From a bacterium ADurb.Bin243 (GTDB taxonomy: Bacteria > Muiribacteriota > UBA9980): a DNA stretch of 36,587 bases. Below the pieces are notes generated by a model. It was not told the origin of the DNA. It saw only the letters and a list, made by a program, of their open reading frames with translations, and ran no database searches. The position numbers and the translations under genes are program-made. Location of the stretch: assembly GCA_002069765.1 (NCBI GenBank), contig MWBZ01000033.1, positions 1-36,587 of the forward strand, given 5' to 3'. This document shows, in pieces, positions 8,981-16,104 of the stretch (position 1 is its first letter; each line of letters starts with the position of its first letter).

Positions 8981-9010
8981 TGACTATGACGTTACGTTAT
9001 AGTTTATAAT
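8980..9010 (+). promoter_or_regulatory. MerR-type promoter with 19-bp spacer and operator palindrome
   Basis: TTGACT (8980-8985) and TATAAT (9005-9010) are separated by 19 bp, the over-long spacing that marks promoters activated by DNA distortion by MerR-family proteins. The spacer region holds the near-perfect inverted repeat CTATGACGT-T-ACGTTATAG (8984-9002; one mismatched pair). It lies directly before the tipA-like gene, so autoregulation is the natural reading. The -10 box overlaps an in-frame ATG at 9009, ruling that out as the start. Confidence 0.82.
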
Positions 9011-9029
9011 GGTATCTGGAGGTGGTAAA

Positions 9030-9794
9030 ATGCCGTACACCGTCAAACAGATGGCAGAAATGTCGGGCGTGAGCGTCAGAACTCTTCACCACTATGACGA
9101 AATTGGCCTCCTGTCGCCGGCCGGAAGAAGCGCGGCCGGGTACAGAAAATACAGCGAAGAGGATGTCGAAAAGCTTCAACAGATACTGTTTTTCAAGGAG
9201 CTGGGCTTTGAGCTCGGCGAGATAGCGAAAATAACGGGCAGCCCTGATTTTGACCGGAGGTCCGCTCTGGCAGACCATAAGATGGTTTTGCTGAAAAAGA
9301 TGGACCGCATAAAAGCAATAATAAAAACGATCGATAAGACGATGGAGTCGCTTGAAAGAGGGAATAAAATGAATAAGAAAGAAATGTTCGGCGCATTCGA
9401 CGAAAAAACCATAGAGGAATACAGAAAGGAAGCGCGGGCCAGGTACGGCGAAAAGGCCGTTGAATGCGAGCGCAGAACGGCGAAGTACGCGAAAGACGAC
9501 TGGCGCGCGATCCAGGACGAATATGCCGTGATATATCGCGCCATAGGCGATATGATGCTCAAGGGCGCCGACCCCGCCTCGGCCGCCGTGCAAGAACAGA
9601 TAGGACGCCACTATTCGATCATCAACGAAAAGTTCTATTCGTGTACGCCGGAAATTTTCAGGGGCCTCGGCGAACTGTACGTGAGCGACGCCCGCTTCAC
9701 GGCGTTCTATGAGAACATAGAAAAAGGCCTGGCCGAATATATGCGCCGGGCGATGGCGGTGTATTGCGACGACATCGAAAAAAAGAAAGCGTGA
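9030..9794 (+). CDS. TipA-type MerR transcriptional regulator with TipAS drug-recognition domain (254 aa)
   Basis: Residues 1-70 are a MerR winged helix (YTVKQMAEMSGVSVRTLHHYDEIGLL...), 75-112 form the dimerisation helix and 116-250 match the TipAS antibiotic-recognition domain. In Streptomyces TipAL this domain captures thiopeptides through a cysteine; Cys205 in a FYSCTPEIFRGL segment is the likely equivalent, aligned from memory. ATG 9030 is chosen over 9009 because GGAGGTG (9018-9024) sits 5 nt upstream and 9009 lies inside the -10 box. The length is close to TipAL. It is preceded by its own MerR-type operator and followed after 58 nt by an AlkD-type gene, probably co-transcribed. The inducer here is unknown. 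Confidence 0.92.
   Translation: MPYTVKQMAEMSGVSVRTLHHYDEIGLLSPAGRSAAGYRKYSEEDVEKLQQILFFKELGFELGEIAKITGSPDFDRRSALADHKMVLLKKMDRIKAIIKTIDKTMESLERGNKMNKKEMFGAFDEKTIEEYRKEARARYGEKAVECERRTAKYAKDDWRAIQDEYAVIYRAIGDMMLKGADPASAAVQEQIGRHYSIINEKFYSCTPEIFRGLGELYVSDARFTAFYENIEKGLAEYMRRAMAVYCDDIEKKKA
9358..9371 (+). other. Internal ribosome binding site and ATG for a separate TipAS-like protein
   Basis: GAGGG (9358-9362) lies 6 nt before an in-frame ATG at 9369 (Met114), exactly at the junction between the dimerisation helix and the drug-binding domain. Initiation here would give a 141-residue free effector domain, as established for tipA of Streptomyces lividans, where the same transcript makes TipAL and TipAS. 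Confidence 0.5.
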
Positions 9795-9852
9795 GTTAGG
9801 TCCGTCGAGCCTGAGGACGCCCCTCGGAAATTTTTAAAAGGAATTGAATGCC

Positions 9853-10560
9853 ATGCCAGATGTTATAAAAAGGTTGCGATCGCTTCTGAAAGCCGGCGCG
9901 GACGATAAAATAAAAGAAACGGCGCGCAGATTTTTCAAAGAAGAAGTAAAGGTGTACGGCTTTAAAACAGCCGAAGTGACGAAGGTCGGAAAGGAATTGC
10001 TGAAGGAGCTAAAGGAAAAGCAAAAGGCCGAAATTTTCGAACTTTGCGAAGAACTATGGCGGTCGGGATATATGGAAGAATCCTTCATAGCGTGCGCCTG
10101 GGCGTATAGTTTGCGCGCTAAATTCGAGCCGGCCGATTTCAGGACGTTCGAAAAGTGGGCCGGCGGATACGTTTCGAACTGGGCGTCCTGCGATACGCTG
10201 TGCAATCACACTATAGGGACTTTCGTTGAAATGTACCCCGAATATATTGATAAACTTAAAAAGTGGGCGGTATCCAAAAACCGCTGGATGCGGCGTGCTG
10301 CGGCCGTATCTCTGATAGTTCCCGCGAGGAAAGGAAAGTTTCTGGCTGAAATATTCGAAATCTCCGATATACTTCTGATGGACGGCGACGACCTGGTGCA
10401 GAAGGGATACGGCTGGATGCTAAAATCGGCGAGCCAGGCTTATCGGGACGAGGTGTTCAAATACGTCATGTCGAAAAAAGCGGTGATGCCCAGGACCGCG
10501 CTGAGATACGCGATCGAGAAGATGCCGCAGGACATGCGGAAGAAAGCGATGGAAAAATAA
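9853..10560 (+). CDS. AlkD-family DNA glycosylase (DNA alkylation repair enzyme, 235 aa)
   Basis: This is a HEAT-like helical repeat protein of the DNA alkylation repair family, which excises positively charged N3/N7-alkyl purines without base flipping. The signature YVSNWASCDTLC contains Trp110 and Asp114, and QKGYGWMLK contains Trp188; these match, nearly by number, the Trp109/Asp113/Trp187 active site of Bacillus cereus AlkD (from memory). The frame extends to a TTG at 9844, but ATG 9853 has AAGGAA at good distance. It follows the TipA-type regulator by 58 nt and is probably under the same promoter, linking repair to a drug or chemical signal (inference). Confidence 0.92.
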   Translation: MPDVIKRLRSLLKAGADDKIKETARRFFKEEVKVYGFKTAEVTKVGKELLKELKEKQKAEIFELCEELWRSGYMEESFIACAWAYSLRAKFEPADFRTFEKWAGGYVSNWASCDTLCNHTIGTFVEMYPEYIDKLKKWAVSKNRWMRRAAAVSLIVPARKGKFLAEIFEISDILLMDGDDLVQKGYGWMLKSASQAYRDEVFKYVMSKKAVMPRTALRYAIEKMPQDMRKKAMEK

Positions 10561-10670
10561 AACTTCAATAAAGGCTGGCGGTATATTAAAATCAAACGCC
10601 CCTTCGCGCGCCTGATGCGAAAAATCGAATAAGTCTGCGAACTATTATAAAGGCGCCGATTATTCCGTTA

Positions 10671-10705
10671 GTTCTCAACTCTCCGCTCTGAACTCTTAAC
10701 TTAAT
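10671..10705. repeat. Degenerate heptamer tandem repeat (consensus ACTCTNA)
   Basis: Five consecutive 7-bp units are readable: GTTCTCA, ACTCTCC, GCTCTGA, ACTCTTA and ACTTAAT. This is the style of short tandemly repeated repetitive (STRR) heptamers known from some bacterial genomes. It lies between the converging AlkD and aldo/keto reductase genes. I see no clear terminator hairpin in this 180-bp gap. Confidence 0.5.
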
Positions 10706-10740
10706 TTAAATATCTTAACCCATACGATATGAAAAAAAAC

Positions 10741-12153
10741 TTAAAGTTTATGAGCTTCGGCGCACGGCTTGATCTTTCCGCTATAAAGGAATTCGAGGTC
10801 CCGGCGCGACAGCATTTTTGACATCTCGAGAGCTTTTACAGTCCTGCGGACCTGTCCGGCGGTGACCGCGCCGATCGCCAGCATGTCGGTGCGCGGGTGG
10901 GCGAGGACATAGGCGTTCAACAGCTGATCGATGGTATATGAACTCCTGTGCTTTTTATTGAAATGATCCAGGAATTTAACGGCGCGATACCAGCGCGCTT
11001 CGTTTTCCGGCGTGAATATGGCTGGATAAACGTTTTGCCAGTAAGGATCGTCCGCCGAATATTTTTTGTATGCTGACGATTTCGCGTTTTCCCATGCCGG
11101 CGCGGGCTTATCTAAGATACTGAATCCGCCGAGCGGCGAATAGGGCATGATCTTGATCCCTTTTTGAAATTCATGATCCATCATATCACGGTGGACCGCC
11201 TGAACGCCGAGAGCGTGAATTGTGCGCCCGCTCATTTCGAATAACGAAAAATAGGGGCTGTTAATCATCGGCCTGACAAGCTTTTTATTACGCTCCGCCA
11301 GGCGAAGCGACTCATTGACGCGCGGCGTTTTCCAGTTCGACCATCCTATGATTTTTACCCGGCTCGAAATCTCGGGCGCGCTGACCGCTTCGAGGATTCG
11401 GGCTACCGGAGTCTGCGCCCTTTGAACCGGCGCGAACCCGACAGCGTCGCCGTCGTCGCGATGCATAAGGTAAATGTCGATATCGCCCTTCAGGTTGGCG
11501 CGCGTGTGAGTCAACTCCGCGGATATGCGTTCGATCATAAGCGCCTTTTCGCAGTATAGACGGCTCAGGTATGTGCCGGGCGGAACGTCTTTGAGGGGCC
11601 AGTTACGGCTTCGCCAGCCGGCCGCGTTAGAAGCTATTATCTCGCGTTTTTTCAGCTCGCCGATCGTTTTACCGGAGTGGCAGCCGCCGGGCAGTTCCTT
11701 GAGCCAGAAAAGATCGAAGGGGAATCCGCCTTTTGAAAGTACATAGATTTTCCTGTCGGGATTCAATGAGGGCCGCTCGAGAAAGCCGCCGTCCGCTATA
11801 CGCCCCGCGATATTCGCCCGCCATTCGCCGAGAATTTTTTCGACGTCGCCCACATAGATAGGAGCGGTGTCGAAAAGATTGATACCAAGACGGGCGGCTT
11901 CGTTTAAAACCTCATAAACCTGTTCGCTGCAAGGCTCCGGCTGTTTTTCATCAACCCAGCCGGCCTGGCAGAGATGATCCGTTCCCATTACGAGCCTTGA
12001 AAAACGGCGTATCTTGCCGTCGTTCCCGGCGATATCGACATATTCCATGCCTTCGGCGATAATCGCGCCGGTAAATATTGCCAGCAGCGTAAAAACCATG
12101 CAAAATGTCGCCCGACCGATCACCAGTAAATTTTTAACACAAAAATTCTTCAT
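10741..12153 (-). CDS. Exported or membrane-anchored aldo/keto reductase (470 aa)
   Basis: After an N-terminal hydrophobic segment (about residues 8-34, signal peptide or anchor, no twin arginine) comes an aldo/keto reductase TIM barrel. The catalytic tetrad is visible: Asp95 and Tyr100 in LFDTAPIYVGD, Lys141 in YVLSKGG and His231 in IYLMHRD. Later motifs (IIGWSN, PYSPLGGFSI) also fit. The family normally uses NAD(P)H in the cytosol, so an exported member is odd. It is longer than usual (about 300-350 aa) because of inserts around 110-200 and 330-390. AGAAGG lies 7 nt before the ATG, and the upstream gene ends 12 nt away, so they form an operon. Confidence 0.85.
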   Translation of the reverse strand: MKNFCVKNLLVIGRATFCMVFTLLAIFTGAIIAEGMEYVDIAGNDGKIRRFSRLVMGTDHLCQAGWVDEKQPEPCSEQVYEVLNEAARLGINLFDTAPIYVGDVEKILGEWRANIAGRIADGGFLERPSLNPDRKIYVLSKGGFPFDLFWLKELPGGCHSGKTIGELKKREIIASNAAGWRSRNWPLKDVPPGTYLSRLYCEKALMIERISAELTHTRANLKGDIDIYLMHRDDGDAVGFAPVQRAQTPVARILEAVSAPEISSRVKIIGWSNWKTPRVNESLRLAERNKKLVRPMINSPYFSLFEMSGRTIHALGVQAVHRDMMDHEFQKGIKIMPYSPLGGFSILDKPAPAWENAKSSAYKKYSADDPYWQNVYPAIFTPENEARWYRAVKFLDHFNKKHRSSYTIDQLLNAYVLAHPRTDMLAIGAVTAGQVRRTVKALEMSKMLSRRDLEFLYSGKIKPCAEAHKL

Positions 12154-12165
12154 TTTGACGCCTTC

Positions 12166-13032
12166 TTATTTTTTTATATCGGTTGAAGGTTTAAGCGAAT
12201 AAGCTTCGGCAATGGCCGGCGGAAATAAGCCGGTTATAAGCGAAGCGGCAGTTTTTTCAACCCGGCCGCCGCCTTTGAGGTTTTTATGTAGCATTAAAAG
12301 CAGAAGATAACGGCAGGAAATCAACCTTAGATTTTCACTTTTTTGGGCGTATTTTTCGAATTGCCTGGCGAAATCTGATCTGGCGGAGTCATTGGCGCCG
12401 CCGTCGTGCGGTTCGGAATCGGCGCATTTTTTTTCGAGATAGGATATGAAATCGGCGCTTTTTTTGCGATTTTCCGAGTCTTTACGGGCGGCTTCGAAGC
12501 GTTTTAAATATTTTTCGCTTAATTTAGCTAAAATTTCTATGTTATATTTAACGCTGTTTTTTTCTTTTTTTAACTTTAAAAGTTCACTGTTCAGGGCGTA
12601 ATTTACAAAATATCCGTAAACATAGGCTAGCTCGGAATAAAAGCTTTTCAGACGGACGTCGGGCTCCGTTTCGCTGTGGCGGGTAAATTCAATGAAATGT
12701 TTCGGGTAAGCGGAATGCTTTTGGGCCAAAAACAAAACTTCGAATTTCATGAGCTCTATTTCGGCCGACGAGGACTTTTTGCCGAATTGGTCTATAGCCG
12801 ATGTTATCAATAGAGCGTCGCCGGAAATGAACGCCTCGTTTAAGGCCGCTTTAAAGGCGGATGAGCGCCAGACGGCGTCGTCCGCGCTTCCGGACGCGCG
12901 AGCGGCCGGAACTAAAACCGCCATAAGAACGGCAAGAACGGCTGAAATTAAAAGTAAGATGTTTAGGGCGTTTATGATAGTCTGCGCAAATTTTAGTTTC
13001 CGTTTATTTAAGGCTGCGTTGAAATTAATCAT
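12166..13032 (-). CDS. Exported helical protein of unknown function (288 aa)
   Basis: The N-terminus has basic residues, then a hydrophobic run (about 18-43) ending near ARA-SG, a signal peptide or signal anchor. The rest is Lys/Glu/Ser-rich and predicted mostly helical, with no motif I recognise. It is the first gene of an operon with the exported aldo/keto reductase, so a joint envelope role is plausible. The ATG lies 6 nt after a TATAAT box, implying a leaderless transcript; no Shine-Dalgarno sequence is present. Confidence 0.75.
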   Translation of the reverse strand: MINFNAALNKRKLKFAQTIINALNILLLISAVLAVLMAVLVPAARASGSADDAVWRSSAFKAALNEAFISGDALLITSAIDQFGKKSSSAEIELMKFEVLFLAQKHSAYPKHFIEFTRHSETEPDVRLKSFYSELAYVYGYFVNYALNSELLKLKKEKNSVKYNIEILAKLSEKYLKRFEAARKDSENRKKSADFISYLEKKCADSEPHDGGANDSARSDFARQFEKYAQKSENLRLISCRYLLLLMLHKNLKGGGRVEKTAASLITGLFPPAIAEAYSLKPSTDIKK

Positions 13033-13038
13033 GGCAGT

Positions 13039-13068
13039 ATTATATCATAACTTCGCTTTATTAATCAA
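13039..13068 (-). promoter_or_regulatory. Promoter of the exported-protein/AKR operon, predicted leaderless
   Basis: On the minus strand TTGATT (13068-13063) and TATAAT (13044-13039) are separated by 18 bp. Six bases then separate the -10 box from the ATG, so the usual +1 falls on the A of the start codon. Confidence 0.55.
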
Positions 13069-13096
13069 GCTCGCCGCCGCCTTCTTAAATGACTGC

Positions 13097-13125
13097 TTGA
13101 ATTAATTTTAGAAAAGTGATATAAT
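13097..13125 (+). promoter_or_regulatory. Promoter of the UPF0489 gene, predicted near-leaderless
   Basis: TTGAAT (13097-13102) and TATAAT (13120-13125) are separated by 17 bp. The ATG begins at 13134, so the usual +1 (about 13132) leaves roughly two leader bases and no room for a ribosome binding site. Confidence 0.55.
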
Positions 13126-13133
13126 CAGTTCCT

Positions 13134-13904
13134 ATGAAAGCGGATAAATCCATAATCAGTCGCGAGATAGATTTTAAAGGCAGAAAGATTAAATATTTCG
13201 AGTTCGAATACCATAGATATTCGCTCGCGGCATGGCGCGACGATTGTATCAGGAATTCCGGCCGTCCTTCGCTTGCGGTAACTATCGACAGGCACAGGGA
13301 TTTTCTTTCGGCGGATCATGAGCGGCTGTTTGAATTTATGAATTTTAAAGATGACGCCGGCTTTCTGGATAACGTAGATAAAATAGCGGCGCCGGCTAAC
13401 AACGATTTTATAGCCTTCGCGTTTTACGCAGGTTATTGCTCGGACGTTCTGGCGGTTGCGTATGAGCCCTATCACGAGCTTGAAATAAAAAGCATGATTC
13501 AGCAGGGCGAGGCTTTTTACGGCGCGGATTCGCAGGCGCACTATCTCGCCTGCATGCCTTCGCTTATGGACACATTCGCGCCCGGATGTGATTTTCAAAG
13601 GACGCCTACTTACCGTGAATTTTACGAAAGGTTCAATGCCGCTCAAAGCGTTATTCTGGATATAGATCTTGATTATTTTACCTATCAATCGCCCGATGAC
13701 GCAATATTTATGCGCCGCGCCGAAGATATTAGAAATGTTTTCGAGAAGATAAAACCCGATTTTACCGGGCTGCTCGATAAAGTTACGGCCGTGGCGGTAG
13801 CGCGTGAAAGCGTTTGCTGCGGAGGAACGGAAAATGCCTCCGAAATAAAGGCGCTTTTATTTAAAATATTTAAAGAAGAGTACGGCCTGAATTTAATGGA
13901 TTAA
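13134..13904 (+). CDS. UPF0489 family protein (256 aa)
   Basis: The sequence matches the uncharacterised UPF0489 family in pattern: TIDRHRDFL (Asp52, His54, Asp56) and ILDIDLDYF (Asp176, Asp178, Asp180). These resemble the DxHxD and DxDxD metal ligands of the arginase/deacetylase fold, so a metallo-hydrolase role is a reasonable inference, not a known function. It appears cytosolic, without signal peptide or membrane span. It is monocistronic, divergent from an exported-protein operon, and has no Shine-Dalgarno sequence; the ATG is placed by frame and the near-leaderless promoter. Confidence 0.78.
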   Translation: MKADKSIISREIDFKGRKIKYFEFEYHRYSLAAWRDDCIRNSGRPSLAVTIDRHRDFLSADHERLFEFMNFKDDAGFLDNVDKIAAPANNDFIAFAFYAGYCSDVLAVAYEPYHELEIKSMIQQGEAFYGADSQAHYLACMPSLMDTFAPGCDFQRTPTYREFYERFNAAQSVILDIDLDYFTYQSPDDAIFMRRAEDIRNVFEKIKPDFTGLLDKVTAVAVARESVCCGGTENASEIKALLFKIFKEEYGLNLMD

Positions 13905-14048
13905 ACTTCACTGCCTGAAATTCAATTGAACGATTGACATGCGTTTTCAGCAGTTGAACAGGCGGCGGCTTTTAACGGTTAAAGATTCAGGAAATATTTT
14001 GATAATATAATGGAACTTTTTTTAATTAACCGGCGTATAATTAACAGC

Positions 14049-14073
14049 GGCGGTAAAGTAAAATCGAGCCGCC
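14049..14073 (+). other. Hairpin in the upstream region of the SH3b peptidase gene
   Basis: GGCGG (14049-14053) and CCGCC (14069-14073) can form a stem with a 15-nt AT-rich loop about 50 nt before the ATG. The T-rich or A-rich context does not make a clear terminator. The remainder of 13905-14124 is AT-rich with several TATAAT-like boxes but no convincing -35 element. Confidence 0.25.
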
Positions 14074-14124
14074 AGTAATTAAAAAAATTATATAATAAAA
14101 TAAAAAGAAAAGTTGGTGGTAAGT

Positions 14125-15144
14125 ATGTTTACTAAAAATAAGCTAAAAATCTCGAATAGCATTTGGGTTATTTTCCTTTTTTTTGTTTTAATCATTGCCA
14201 CTCAGGCCGCGGCTTCCGATATTCAAAACGTGGGAGGCGCTATTTCCAGCGACAGCATCAGCGATCAAAACCTCGCCAAGGGCGGCCTCGTTTATAACTG
14301 CGGCGGCCTCAACGTGCGTTCCGGACCCGGAACCGATAATTCTATTATAGGCGGCCTCACTCCGGGAGCCGGCGTTTCTATTATAGGCAAAGAAGGTAAA
14401 TGGTATAAAATAAAATACAACGGTTCTACCGCGTATGTCCATGGAGATTATATCAATACGGCCGGATCTTCTTCTACAAAAGAAGAAAGCGCGAGCGGCA
14501 GCGGTACCGTACAGGTTTCAACGTATCTTAACGTGAGAACCGGCCCCTGGGGCGATATAGTGGGCAAACTCTACGGCGGCGCCAACGTAGAAATAACCGG
14601 CAAAACCGGCGATTGGTATAAAATAAAATACAACGGCTCTACCGCTTACGTGCATTCAGATTATATTAACAAAGGCGGCTCCAGCCGCACCGCGGGCAAC
14701 GATAATTCGTCTTCTAACGATAACTCTTCTTCGGGCGGCAGCGCTTCCGCTTCAAAAATAGTCAGCTGCGCCGAACGCTATATTGGCTCTACGCGCTTCA
14801 GAGGCCCTGAAGTTGATTACGGCAACCTCGCCTGCGCTCAGTTCGTATCCACCGCTTTAAAAGACGCCGGCGCAGTCAGCCGCGTTCAACTCGGCGTCGT
14901 GGGCGTCGTGGCCGACTTAAAATCACGCGGCTGGAAAGAAGTTTCGGCTCCGCCGTTCAAGCCGGGCGACGTTGTTACCTGGAAAACCTATGACAGAAGC
15001 GGCGATGGCGTTAAAGATAACGACACGCATATAGGCATAATGGGCAACGACGGCCAGGCGATCTCAAACTCGTCTTCTCAGAAAATGCCCCGCCGCCACA
15101 GCGTATATTATTGCCCGATATGCAGAGTGTTAAGACAGGCCTGA
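14125..15144 (+). CDS. Exported NlpC/P60-like cell-wall peptidase with two SH3b domains (339 aa)
   Basis: A signal peptide (1-31, ending QAAA-SD) is followed by two near-identical bacterial SH3 domains (about 55-113 and 128-183; LNVRxGP...WYKIKYNGSTAYVHxDYIN), a Ser/Asn-rich linker (184-209) and a papain-like domain (210-339). Cys237 (LACAQFVSTAL), His302 (DTHIGIM) and Asn315 (AISNSSS) are the likely catalytic triad of an NlpC/P60- or CHAP-type peptidoglycan hydrolase. An 11-residue DxSxDGxxDxD loop (290-300) just before the catalytic His looks calcium-binding. ATG 14125 has GGTGG (14115-14119) 5 nt upstream; an in-frame TTG at 14113 is less likely. A paralogue follows after 36 nt. Confidence 0.85.
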   Translation: MFTKNKLKISNSIWVIFLFFVLIIATQAAASDIQNVGGAISSDSISDQNLAKGGLVYNCGGLNVRSGPGTDNSIIGGLTPGAGVSIIGKEGKWYKIKYNGSTAYVHGDYINTAGSSSTKEESASGSGTVQVSTYLNVRTGPWGDIVGKLYGGANVEITGKTGDWYKIKYNGSTAYVHSDYINKGGSSRTAGNDNSSSNDNSSSGGSASASKIVSCAERYIGSTRFRGPEVDYGNLACAQFVSTALKDAGAVSRVQLGVVGVVADLKSRGWKEVSAPPFKPGDVVTWKTYDRSGDGVKDNDTHIGIMGNDGQAISNSSSQKMPRRHSVYYCPICRVLRQA

Positions 15145-15180
15145 TTTTTAAGGAATAAAATTAAAATATAGAGGTGCGGT

Positions 15181-15906
15181 ATGAAAAAAATTATCGAAAT
15201 GTCCAAAAAAATATTATCGTCGGCGGTTCTGGCGTCTTTTGTCTGCATGAGCGTTCCCTGCGGCGAAGCAATAAGTTCACCGATACAGAACCTCCAGAAA
15301 AATTTAGGCAGGGGAACCGCCGTTGAGGGCGCGAAAGCGCCTAAGAAAAAATCCGCTTACAGCGTAAAAAAAGTCAAAGCTTCCAAAAAAACGAAATCGA
15401 AATCGGCTAAAAGCCGTCCGGGAAGCGGCGGCGGAAATCTGGGCGACGCGGCTTACGAATCGTCTTCTAACGCGGCTCCCGTAGCCATGGCATCGGGCGC
15501 GAGCGGCCTTGCGTCAAAGATAGTCAGCAGCATCAGAGGGCTTCTCAATTCCACGGCGTTCCGCGGCGCGGATGTTAAAGGCGGAAAAGTCGCCTGCGCA
15601 AAGGTAGTTTCCACGGCGCTCAAAAACGCCGGCGTTATCAACCGCGTCATACTCGGCGTTCCGGATCTGGTGTCCGAAGTTAAAAGAAAAGGGTTTAAAG
15701 AAGTAAAAGCCCCGCCTTTCAAGGCAGGCGATATAGTCACCTGGCGCACTTACGACCGCAATAAAGACGGCAAAAAAGACAACGACACGCATATCGGAAT
15801 AGTCGATAGCAACGGCCAGGCCATCTCCAACTCTTCTTCGCGGAGAATGCCGCGCCGCCACGGCGTTAATTATGCGCCTATATGCCGCGTATTGAGAAAG
15901 GCTTAA
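15181..15906 (+). CDS. Paralogous exported NlpC/P60-like peptidase with Lys-rich linker (241 aa)
   Basis: The C-terminal 130 residues are a close copy of the catalytic domain of the preceding gene: Cys139 (VACAKVVSTAL), His204 (DTHIGIV), Asn217 (AISNSSS) and the DRNKDGKKDND loop (192-202). The SH3b domains are replaced by a basic Lys/Ser linker (about 52-82), which could bind anionic wall polymers or nucleic acid. A signal peptide covers about residues 1-30. GAGGTG lies 4 nt before the ATG. The pair looks like a tandem duplication with swapped targeting modules, probably co-transcribed and ended by the hairpin at 16006. Confidence 0.85.
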   Translation: MKKIIEMSKKILSSAVLASFVCMSVPCGEAISSPIQNLQKNLGRGTAVEGAKAPKKKSAYSVKKVKASKKTKSKSAKSRPGSGGGNLGDAAYESSSNAAPVAMASGASGLASKIVSSIRGLLNSTAFRGADVKGGKVACAKVVSTALKNAGVINRVILGVPDLVSEVKRKGFKEVKAPPFKAGDIVTWRTYDRNKDGKKDNDTHIGIVDSNGQAISNSSSRRMPRRHGVNYAPICRVLRKA

Positions 15907-16005
15907 TAAAAACCGGATTATCACTAATACGATAAAATAGCGGTTGAATTAAAAAAATTAAAAATGAAAGATAATGCCGTTAAAAAAATATAAAAAACCA
16001 GATAT

Positions 16006-16042
16006 GCCGGGCGTTGCAAAGCGATGCCCAGCTTTTCTTTTT
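16006..16042 (+). terminator. Rho-independent terminator after the peptidase pair
   Basis: GCCGGGCG (16006-16013) pairs with the GATGCCCAGC side (to 16032) with one mismatch, followed by TTTTCTTTTT. Confidence 0.65.
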
Positions 16043-16104
16043 ATGGTTTATACGGCGGAGTGAAAAAACAAGCATAAAAATTTCATATCGATAAAGGAGA
16101 CAAG

